Shown here: positions 1 to 6,782 of the stretch, one piece after another
Position numbering within the stretch: the first letter of the stretch is position 1
Layout of the letters: each line of letters starts with the position of its first letter
Assembly (NCBI GenBank): GCA_021287185.1
Contig: JAJTAZ010000019.1
Span: 126,696 to 179,309, forward strand
Reading direction: 5' to 3'
Source: Burkholderiales bacterium
GTDB lineage: Bacteria; Pseudomonadota; Gammaproteobacteria; Burkholderiales; Burkholderiaceae
Length of the DNA: 52,614 bases
Made by a program: the position numbers and the translations under genes
The notes under the pieces: generated by a model
The model's input: the letters and a program-made list of their open reading frames with translations, nothing else
Told to the model about the DNA's origin: nothing
Database searches by the model: none

Positions 1-505
1 TGTTGCACAGCCTGCTTGGCACTGGCCAACGAATCGTCACGCTGTTTGGCACTGATTTTTTGTGGGCTATAACACACTTGACCGATTTCAGCCACTTCAA
101 CCTTTAAACTCGGCACAGGCCGTCCTTGCTGCTCAAAATAATTTTTTAATGCAGCGCGCAAGGTATTTAAGGCATTGTCATCGGTGGCCAAACTAAGTTT
201 TTCGCAGCGCAAAATCATCAGCGACTCAGTCAACGATACCAATTCACTTTGGCGTGCCAGTTGTCCAGAAAACGCTTTTAAACTCATGTGTGCCACCATA
301 TCCACCCATGTCTGCGCAAGTGTGGCAGCATCGTTTACACCCGCATGCGCCTGTATCGGTGAAACAGGGCATACGGGCGGTTCAGATGGCGCAACAGTTA
401 AAGGGATTTGCGGCGCAACTTCAGCGGACTTTATCGGCACGGGCGTTATCGGTGGCGCAGATGTGGGTTGTGTCGATACGGATTGTGAAGTTGCGCTAAT
501 TACTT
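1..505 (-). CDS. dnaX: dnaX tau-specific C-terminal extension, -1 frame, partial at left edge
   Basis: Read by hand in the -1 frame from the slippery site, the sequence is open for about 167 codons to the window edge. It begins VISATSQSV, continues through a Pro/Ala-rich linker, and reaches a helical region containing AQTWVDMVAHMSLKAF, LARQSELV and LRAALKNYFEQQGRP. This resembles tau domain V, which contacts the polymerase alpha subunit. There is no plausible start codon or ribosome-binding site of its own, so it should be made only as a fusion to the upstream frame. The gene continues past position 1. The alternative is a one-base homopolymer error in the assembly (see findings). Confidence 0.88.
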
Positions 506-523
506 TTTTACGCCATCTGCCTT
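413..523 (-). promoter_or_regulatory. Programmed -1 frameshift cassette in dnaX
   Basis: On the minus strand the slippery heptamer A-AAA-AAG occupies 509-503 in the correct phase, the same heptamer as in E. coli dnaX. An SD-like AAGG (523-520) lies 10 nt upstream. After a 6-nt spacer (TAATTA, containing the zero-frame stop) comes a perfect 11-bp stem, GCGCAACTTCA (496-486) pairing with TGAAGTTGCGC (423-413), enclosing a 62-nt loop. Slippery site, spacer and stem together match the known architecture of bacterial dnaX frameshift signals. Confidence 0.85.
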
Positions 524-1612
524 AAAATTTTCTGGGGCAAAAGCCAGTAAACGCAGCAACATCATGGTGAACCCCGCCTGCGCATCGGGTGCCAAATGCA
601 GTTGCTCACGCGCTTGGGTGACGATGCTGTAATACAACTGCACCTCATCTGCACCCATTTCGGGTGCGAGTTCACGGACAATCTTTGCCAAAGTAAAATC
701 ATCGGGCACGGCATCGGGCACGATTTGCGCCAAACTGATGCGGTACAGCACTTGCGCCAATTCGATGGTTGCATCCAAAAATGAGGTCGATTGGCTTGCC
801 ATTTGCTCGGCAATATCCACCAACGTTTTGCCATCGCGCACAATCAAGGCACGCAATATCGCCTCAATCTGCGCGCTGTCGGTCGCGCCGAGCATATCTT
901 TAACCGCGCTGGTGCTGACATTGGATGCAGAGAAGGCAATTGCTTGATCGGTCAGTGACAGCGCATCGCGCATACTGCCACGCGCGCCTTTGGCGATTAA
1001 ATGCAAGGCTTCTTCTTCAAAATCAACCTGTTCTGCCGTCAGAATTTTTGACAAATGCGCGACGATGTCCGCAGGTGGCATTTGCTTTAAATTAAATTGC
1101 AAACAGCGCGAGAGCACTGTGGGCAAGACTTTTTGCGGGTCGGTCGTTGCGAGAATAAACAATACATGTGCGGGCGGTTCTTCAAGCGTTTTGAGCAAGG
1201 CATTAAACGCATTTTTCGAAAGCATGTGCACCTCGTCAATCAGGTACACTTTATAACGCCCTGCAGTCGGCATGTATTCGGCATTCTCGATGAGTTGGCG
1301 CATATCGTCCACGCCCGTGTTGCTCGCCGCATCGATTTCGAGCAAATCGACAAACCGCCCAGCGTCAATTTCTTGACACGTGGCACACACACCACAAGGC
1401 GTTGCCGAAATCCCCTGCTCACAATTTAGAGACTTGGCCAAAATTCGCGCAATCGTGGTTTTACCCACGCCGCGTGTGCCCGTAAACAGATAGGCATGAT
1501 GCAGACGCTGTTCCGTGAGCGCGTGGCTCAATGCCTTGACCACGTGGTCTTGACCAACCAGTTCGGCAAACGATTTGGGTCGCCATTTACGCGCCAGTAC
1601 TTGTGAACTCAT
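500..1612 (-). CDS. dnaX: DNA polymerase III gamma/tau subunit, zero-frame (gamma-like) product
   Basis: Clamp-loader ATPase of the replicative polymerase. The 370-residue zero frame has the full AAA+ module: Walker A GTRGVGKT at about residues 45-52, four zinc-binding cysteines at 64, 73, 76 and 79, Walker B LIDEVHM at about 124-130, and the SRC arginine-finger motif near 170. It stops with TAA directly after codons AAA AAG, so it lacks the tau C-terminal domains. Those are encoded in the -1 frame immediately downstream. The SRP RNA gene lies just upstream, a common neighbour of dnaX. The N-terminus MSSQVLARKWRPKSF matches the family start. Identity is certain; which protein forms are made is inferred. 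Confidence 0.97.
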   Translation of the reverse strand: MSSQVLARKWRPKSFAELVGQDHVVKALSHALTEQRLHHAYLFTGTRGVGKTTIARILAKSLNCEQGISATPCGVCATCQEIDAGRFVDLLEIDAASNTGVDDMRQLIENAEYMPTAGRYKVYLIDEVHMLSKNAFNALLKTLEEPPAHVLFILATTDPQKVLPTVLSRCLQFNLKQMPPADIVAHLSKILTAEQVDFEEEALHLIAKGARGSMRDALSLTDQAIAFSASNVSTSAVKDMLGATDSAQIEAILRALIVRDGKTLVDIAEQMASQSTSFLDATIELAQVLYRISLAQIVPDAVPDDFTLAKIVRELAPEMGADEVQLYYSIVTQAREQLHLAPDAQAGFTMMLLRLLAFAPENFKADGVKK

Positions 1613-1649
1613 GGTGTGCTTTCAAACAAACAGACTATAAACATACGAT

Positions 1650-1686
1650 AGAAAATGGGCGATGGACATCATCCATCGCCCATTTG
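1650..1686 (-). terminator. Rho-independent terminator of the SRP RNA gene
   Basis: A long perfect hairpin has arms ATGGGCGATGGA (1655-1666) and TCCATCGCCCAT (1672-1683) with flanking A and T tracts, giving TTTT after the stem on the minus strand. It lies just 3' of the SRP RNA and before the dnaX start, so it would separate the two transcripts. Confidence 0.8.
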
Positions 1687-1696
1687 GGAATTGAGT

Positions 1697-1791
1697 GGCG
1701 AGCCTGACTTCGGCACTTGAGTAAAATGGCTGTGGCTGCTTGCTTCCGCACCTGACCCGATTCACCATCCCTCAATGCGAAGGGACCCGCC
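1697..1791 (-). ncRNA. ffs: Small (4.5S-type) signal recognition particle RNA
   Basis: The minus strand contains the conserved SRP domain IV: GGTCAGGTGCGGAAGCAAGC followed by AGCC, including the GGAA tetraloop and the asymmetric internal loop bound by Ffh. The ends GGCGGGTC and GGCTCGCC pair to close the hairpin, giving a length of about 95 nt, normal for proteobacterial 4.5S RNA. It works with Ffh in co-translational targeting of membrane proteins. It lies directly upstream of dnaX, a widespread arrangement. Exact ends are estimated from the pairing. Confidence 0.93.
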
Positions 1792-1888
1792 AACGCGAAT
1801 TATAACACGCCCAACAAAATCACACGAGATTAAACCTTGAAAATATGTTCTGTGCTACATTGCAAGCCCTAAATAAACAATCCAGACA

Positions 1889-2536
1889 ATGTATTTCAAA
1901 AATCACCCTATTAAATTGGTTGACTCGCGCCTGCACGGCACGGGCACGGAGTTATTCATCGTCGAAGGTGATTCAGCCGCCAGCGTGGTAGCCAATCTGC
2001 GCGATGCTCAATTCCAAGCGGTTTTGCCGATGCAAGGTAAACCTTTAAATGCCGCCAAAGCCACACTCGAAAAGGCAATGAATTACCCTTTATTCAAAGC
2101 TTTGGCAGACAGTTTGGGTGTGAAATTGGGGTATGATTTTAATTTTAACCAGTTACAATTTGAACGCGTTATTTTGCTGTTTGACCCCGATGCCGATGGC
2201 ATCCATAGCGGTGCGTTGATGTTGCTGTTTTTTTATCAATTCATGCGCCCCATGCTCGAAGCAGGCAAAATTGAAATGATTCATGCCCCGTGGATGCAGG
2301 TCTCCATTCAAGGGCAATCACCAATGTATGCTTTCTCAGAGGCTCAAAGTCTATCGCTCTTGACGCAATTGCGCGCTCAGGGGCACGAGCCCATCACTGT
2401 GCGCTATCGTGGTTTGGCAGGTATTGATCGTGAGATTCTCTTCAATACCTGTATCAACCCCACCACACGCAATGCTCGCGTCATGAACTCAGCAGACGCA
2501 TGGATGGCAATACAGGTTTTTGGCGGTGTGATGTAA
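1889..2536 (+). CDS. Stand-alone TOPRIM-domain protein related to GyrB/ParE
   Basis: A 215-residue protein that aligns only with the TOPRIM region of type IIA topoisomerase B subunits. It has ELFIVEGDSAAS (catalytic Glu, EGDSA motif), LPMQGKPLNAAKA (PLRGKxLN-like), DPDADGIHSGALML (the DxDxDG metal motif) and the YRGLAG element. The ATPase and transducer domains are absent, and no GyrA/ParC-like gene is adjacent. It starts near the beginning of the TOPRIM fold and stops cleanly, with motifs intact, so it is not an obvious decaying gyrB. Function is unknown: it could nick or bind DNA, modulate topoisomerases, or be an inert remnant. It is transcribed convergently with the sensor kinase gene that follows. 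Confidence 0.85.
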   Translation: MYFKNHPIKLVDSRLHGTGTELFIVEGDSAASVVANLRDAQFQAVLPMQGKPLNAAKATLEKAMNYPLFKALADSLGVKLGYDFNFNQLQFERVILLFDPDADGIHSGALMLLFFYQFMRPMLEAGKIEMIHAPWMQVSIQGQSPMYAFSEAQSLSLLTQLRAQGHEPITVRYRGLAGIDREILFNTCINPTTRNARVMNSADAWMAIQVFGGVM

Positions 2537-2557
2537 ACACTTGGGTTAAGCGCCAAG

Positions 2558-4012
2558 TTAGGTACCCAACTCAGTCACATTGGCATTGGCGATTTCGGCA
2601 CGTTTGAAAATCACATGGACGATGAGTCCTGGTTTGAGGTAGGCGTTTTCAAGTTCAACGTTTTCGGTGATTTTCAGTTCAGCATCGTGCAGACGCGCAA
2701 TTTCTTTGACAATCGCCAAACCCAAGCCACTGCCGCCTTTGTGTTCGCCCAGCACGCTGTAAAACGGTTCAAATACCTGCTCGCGTTCGTGCATCGGAAT
2801 TCCAGGCCCATTGTCAAGCACGTATAAATGCGCCGCCAAATGATCTTGCGTCACGCGTACCGTCACATCTGATTGGGTGTAGTGGCAAGCATTGTCAATC
2901 AAATTTTTGATGAGTTCGCCCAGCATCACGGGTTGCGCATAAATCGGCACTTCGCATTCAGGTGCTTCAAACGCAATCAACAAACCCGCTTGCATCGCAT
3001 GGTCCGCAGCGTTCACCAATTGGTTACGCGCGGCTTGCACCAAGTCGATGGTTTTCCAATCTGTGCCTTGCGTACTGATGTGCTCAGTGCGCGCCAGCGC
3101 AATCAACTGCGAGACCAAGCGTGCCGCACGATCGGCCGAACTGCTGATGTGTTCCAAACTTTCACGCCGTTGTAACGGGTCTTTGGTGTGCAAGGCCAAT
3201 TCTGCCTGCGCTTTTAGACCCGCCAATGGGGTTTTAATTTGGTGGGCGGTGTCAGCAAGAAAACGCTTTTGCAAACCGACATTACGGCGCAATCGACTGA
3301 GGATATTGTTAAAACTGCGCACCAAGGGCTGCACCTCCTCAGGCGCCTCATCCAAGGACAGATTGCTCAAATCCTGCTCATTGCGTTGCAAAACACTCAT
3401 TTGCAAACGGTTGAGTGACATAATGCCACGGGTCAAGCCAAACCAAATCAACATCACCGCAATCGGTAAAAACATCAGTTGCGGCAAAGTCACCCCTTGC
3501 AAAATCTCGCGCGCCAAAGCGCGACGTTTATTCAAAGTCTCGCCCACTTGCAACAATAAAATGGTTTCAGGCATCAAATGGTCAGCAATCGCGGTTTTTG
3601 AATCCAATTGCATCCACACATATGCCATGCGATAGGCTTCGCCGTTGATTTGGGTGTTGTAAAACTGGATGCGATTGAGTTCAATCGATTCGAGCATCGG
3701 TGGCTGTGGCAGTTTTGCTTGACCATCAATTGGCATGCCATCGGCAGTGATGAGTTGGAACACCTGCTTGTCACGCCCGTCATTGGCTTTAATCTGCCAA
3801 GGCTGATGGTGGGTTTCGGTATTTAAACGCTGTTGCAACAATTGCACCTGATTGCTCAAACTCTGATCAAAAGGTGAATCTGCAATGCTGCGACCAATCG
3901 GGTAAGAAATAAGCATGGACAACGGCCATAGGACAATCAACGGGAACAACATCCACAGCATGATTTGCCCAAACAAAGATTTCGGACGGGAGGTTTTAAG
4001 CGTGCGCCACAT
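2558..4012 (-). CDS. Two-component sensor histidine kinase, TctE/QseC-like
   Basis: A 484-residue membrane kinase. It has TM1 at about residues 17-38, a periplasmic region of roughly 130 residues resembling the 2CSK_N sensor of the TctE family, and TM2 at about 176-193. These are followed by HAMP-like sequence, the H box FLADTAHQIKTPLAGL (phospho-acceptor His about 257), the N box NLIDNACHYT, and the G boxes DNGPGIP and GGSGLGLAIV. It lies 17 nt downstream of its response regulator and is presumably co-transcribed and partnered with it. The signal sensed is unknown; the family includes tricarboxylate sensors. A similar pair occurs in the GC-rich half. Confidence 0.92.
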   Translation of the reverse strand: MWRTLKTSRPKSLFGQIMLWMLFPLIVLWPLSMLISYPIGRSIADSPFDQSLSNQVQLLQQRLNTETHHQPWQIKANDGRDKQVFQLITADGMPIDGQAKLPQPPMLESIELNRIQFYNTQINGEAYRMAYVWMQLDSKTAIADHLMPETILLLQVGETLNKRRALAREILQGVTLPQLMFLPIAVMLIWFGLTRGIMSLNRLQMSVLQRNEQDLSNLSLDEAPEEVQPLVRSFNNILSRLRRNVGLQKRFLADTAHQIKTPLAGLKAQAELALHTKDPLQRRESLEHISSSADRAARLVSQLIALARTEHISTQGTDWKTIDLVQAARNQLVNAADHAMQAGLLIAFEAPECEVPIYAQPVMLGELIKNLIDNACHYTQSDVTVRVTQDHLAAHLYVLDNGPGIPMHEREQVFEPFYSVLGEHKGGSGLGLAIVKEIARLHDAELKITENVELENAYLKPGLIVHVIFKRAEIANANVTELGT

Positions 4013-4029
4013 ATAATGGGTCGTTTGAT

Positions 4030-4734
4030 TCAGTCATCCGACACGTTCGTGTCATCTGTCGCGCCATCCTTGGGTTTTTCCAAGCAATAACCCAAACCTC
4101 GAATGGTGGTGATGCTCAAACCCGATGGTTCTAATTTTTTGCGCAGACGATGCACATACACCTCGATGGCATTGTGGCTGACTTCTTCGCCCCACTCGCA
4201 TAGGTGATCTAAAATTTGTTCCTTAGACACCAAGCGTCCCGTGCGGTTGAGCAAAATTTCCAAAACACCCAACTCTCGCGCAGACAAATCAATCAATTGA
4301 TCATTGACTTGCGCGCTGCGCGAAACCAAGTCAAAACTCAAATTGCCCAATTGAATACGACTTTGCCCAAAGCCTGCTTGGCGGCGAGTGAGTGCGCGCA
4401 CACGCGCCAACAATTCATTGAGTGAAAAAGGTTTGGCCATGTAGTCATCCGCCCCCAAATCCAAACCTTGTACGCGTTGCTCGACCGAATCGGCCGCGGT
4501 CAAAATCAATACAGGTGTGTACATGTGGCGTGCCCGTGCACGGCGCAACACCTCAAGCCCCGACATTTTCGGCAAACCCAAGTCCAAAATCAGCAAATCA
4601 CACTCTTGAGTCGAAAGCGCGGCATCGGCCTGTTGCCCATCATTGACCACATCCACCGCATAACCTGTTTCACGCAATGCGCGTGACAGTCCATCGGCCA
4701 GTACCTCGTCATCTTCTGCCAATAATATGCGCAT
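4030..4734 (-). CDS. OmpR-family response regulator, TctD-like
   Basis: The 234-residue protein has an N-terminal receiver domain with acidic pocket AEDD (residues 6-9), phospho-acceptor Asp51 in LILDLGLP, and Lys101 in MAKPF. A C-terminal winged helix ends EVSHNAIEVYVHRLRKKLEP...TTIRGLGYCLE, typical of OmpR-type DNA-binding domains. It is first in an operon with the kinase at 2558. The start ATG is preceded by GGAGAAAAACA, a usable ribosome-binding site. The acidic tail after the winged helix (DGATDDTNVSDD) is unremarkable. Target genes cannot be inferred; no clear repeated operator was seen in the short upstream spacer. Confidence 0.94.
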   Translation of the reverse strand: MRILLAEDDEVLADGLSRALRETGYAVDVVNDGQQADAALSTQECDLLILDLGLPKMSGLEVLRRARARHMYTPVLILTAADSVEQRVQGLDLGADDYMAKPFSLNELLARVRALTRRQAGFGQSRIQLGNLSFDLVSRSAQVNDQLIDLSARELGVLEILLNRTGRLVSKEQILDHLCEWGEEVSHNAIEVYVHRLRKKLEPSGLSITTIRGLGYCLEKPKDGATDDTNVSDD

Positions 4735-4819
4735 TGTTTTTCTCCGTTTGTGTGTCTATTTGTATGCGGTGGTCGTGTGATGGTCAGAGGTATCAATCAA
4801 GCCGACCGATTGGTTCATT

Positions 4820-5530
4820 TTAACTTAACTTTTCATTCAACTGAGCCAATTGTAAGGGTGTACCAACATTCTCCCACACACCGTCAAAATAAGCCCCAGT
4901 GGCCAGCCCTTGTTCGATGGAAGCACGATAATAGGGACTCATTGCCACCTTTTCACCCACGACAATATCCTCAAATTGACGCATATCGTACAAGCCGATA
5001 TTGCCAAAGGTCAAAGCACGTCCTTGCGTTGCATCACGGGGATAAAGCAAACCATCGTCATGCAAAACAAAGTCACCCTGTGGATGAAATTCAGGATTGT
5101 CCACCATAATCAAGTGCATGTGCGGCTCAGACTCTTGCGCCAAATCATCGGCAACCGAGTGGAGTTGCTCGTAATCATAATCGGTATACACATCCCCGCT
5201 GACCGCTAAAAACATCGGCGTATCGCTGAGCAATTGCAACATTCTCAAAGCATTGGCAATACCACCTGCCGTTTCCAAAGCCGTTTGTTCTGCCGAATAG
5301 TACAACTGTACGCCATACTCGTCGCCCTCACCAAGGTATTGTGGAATTTGCTCACCCAACCACGCATGGTTAATCACAATTTGACGAATACCTGCGCGCG
5401 CAAGTGCTTCGATTTGCCAAACAATCAGAGGTTTACCCGCGACTTTTAATAAAGGTTTGGGGGTCACATCGGTCAGCGGTCGCATACGCTCACCGCGTCC
5501 AGCGGCAAAAATCATCGCAACTTGTATCAT
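4820..5530 (-). CDS. murU: N-acetylmuramate-1-phosphate uridylyltransferase (MurU-like)
   Basis: A 236-residue nucleotidyltransferase with the N-terminal signature FAAGRGERMRPLTDVTPKPLLKV. It has a metal-binding SGDVYTDYD motif at about residues 106-114 and the ENVGTP segment near the C-terminus. In the cell-wall recycling route described in Pseudomonas, AmgK phosphorylates MurNAc and MurU converts MurNAc-1-P to UDP-MurNAc, bypassing de novo synthesis and conferring fosfomycin tolerance. The AmgK-like gene is directly upstream, 17 nt away, and lptD is divergent beyond it, as in Pseudomonas; this context favours MurU over other sugar-nucleotide transferases. The start is preceded by AAGGAAATCAG. 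Confidence 0.87.
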   Translation of the reverse strand: MIQVAMIFAAGRGERMRPLTDVTPKPLLKVAGKPLIVWQIEALARAGIRQIVINHAWLGEQIPQYLGEGDEYGVQLYYSAEQTALETAGGIANALRMLQLLSDTPMFLAVSGDVYTDYDYEQLHSVADDLAQESEPHMHLIMVDNPEFHPQGDFVLHDDGLLYPRDATQGRALTFGNIGLYDMRQFEDIVVGEKVAMSPYYRASIEQGLATGAYFDGVWENVGTPLQLAQLNEKLS

Positions 5531-5547
5531 CTGATTTCCTTCGGCAT

Positions 5548-6609
5548 TTAGAACGTGTAACCGACTTGGGTGGTTTGTCCAACCTCACCTGCTTGCTCTG
5601 CCACTTGGTCTAACAGCAACAGCAAATGCCCAAACTCACGGTAGCGCGCCGCGACCTGACGGGTGTACTTGAGTACCAAAGGCAAATCTTTTAGATAACC
5701 CGATTTACCGTCGCGGTGGTACAGCCTCGCGAATATACCCAGAATTTTTAGGTGGCGCTGTAAACCCATGTACTCAAAATCACGGTAAAACGCGTCAAAT
5801 GCGGCGGGCACTGCCAAGCCTGCCGCACGCGCCATTTCCCAATAACGCACCAACCAGTCAATCTGCTGTTGCTCATCCCACTCAATATACGCATCGCGCA
5901 ACAGCGAGACCGCATCGTAGGTAATCGGGCCATACACCGCATCTTGAAAATCCAATATCCCTGGATTTTGAGCAGAATCTTTTTGCACCATTAAATTACG
6001 ACTGTGAAAATCGCGATGCACCCAAACCTGCGCCTGTGCTGTGTTGTTATCCAACAAAATATTGAACACCTTGGTCAATTCAACCGTTTGCGCATCGGTC
6101 ATGCTGTATTGGTAATGTACACCGAGGTACCACTGTGGAAACAGCAACATTTCATTGAGCAAACGTTCACGGTCATACGGTGGCAAATCATTGGGTGTGC
6201 TGGCTTTTTGCAATTGAACCAATGAAGCAAAAGCCTGTCGGTACAATTGATCGGCTTGCGCCATATCCGCGTTTAAAGCCGATAAGTAAGTGGTATTGCC
6301 TAAATCGCTGAGTAATAAAAAACCTTGGGTTAAATCCTGAGCTAAAATTTTCGGCACATTCACCCCACTTTGGGCAAACAATTGTGCCACATGAATAAAG
6401 GGTTTGCAGTCCTCATGGGCTGGCGGCGCATCCATCACAATCATGCTCGGATGCTGCGCATGTTTGGACTGAACCCTGAAATAACGGCGAAAACTCGCAT
6501 CAGCAGAGGCGACAGAGAGGGTTTCAGCTTGAATCGCCCAATCATTGGGCAAAGACTTTAACCATGAAATCAGTAAGGTGACGCGCTCATCAAGGGGCAG
6601 AGATGACAT
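5548..6609 (-). CDS. amgK: Anomeric MurNAc/GlcNAc kinase (AmgK-like phosphotransferase)
   Basis: A 353-residue aminoglycoside-phosphotransferase-fold kinase. It has an N-terminal nucleotide-binding lobe with SADASFRRYFRV, a catalytic loop VHRDFHSRNLMV (Asp as base) and a metal-binding LDFQDAVYGP. This set of motifs is characteristic of the AmgK/YihE-like group that phosphorylates MurNAc and GlcNAc at C1 in the cytoplasm. It is first in a two-gene operon with the MurU-like gene and is divergent from lptD. The family also includes uncharacterised phosphotransferases, but the pairing with MurU makes the recycling role likely. Confidence 0.87.
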   Translation of the reverse strand: MSSLPLDERVTLLISWLKSLPNDWAIQAETLSVASADASFRRYFRVQSKHAQHPSMIVMDAPPAHEDCKPFIHVAQLFAQSGVNVPKILAQDLTQGFLLLSDLGNTTYLSALNADMAQADQLYRQAFASLVQLQKASTPNDLPPYDRERLLNEMLLFPQWYLGVHYQYSMTDAQTVELTKVFNILLDNNTAQAQVWVHRDFHSRNLMVQKDSAQNPGILDFQDAVYGPITYDAVSLLRDAYIEWDEQQQIDWLVRYWEMARAAGLAVPAAFDAFYRDFEYMGLQRHLKILGIFARLYHRDGKSGYLKDLPLVLKYTRQVAARYREFGHLLLLLDQVAEQAGEVGQTTQVGYTF

Positions 6610-6782
6610 TGAGTGTGATCCAAAATATGAAAAGGAATTGAATTATCAGGTACAATTTCCGAGTTGAGTAAAATTCGTTTAGAATGCCCGTATTTTACAA
6701 GATAAATACAAAAACTCAAAAGAAGCCCTTGATAAATCAACACAGCGTTACCATAAACCTGTCAACCATCATCCAATATTCA

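Noticed and set aside
175-525. Plus-strand open frames opposite the dnaX 3' part
   Set aside because: They are antisense to the tau extension, lack ribosome-binding sites and show no family features.
6684-6782. A 33-residue N-terminal extension of LptD
   Set aside because: The extension is Lys/Asn/Gln-rich and would place the signal peptide far from the N-terminus; the internal ATG gives a normal signal peptide. It cannot be fully excluded.
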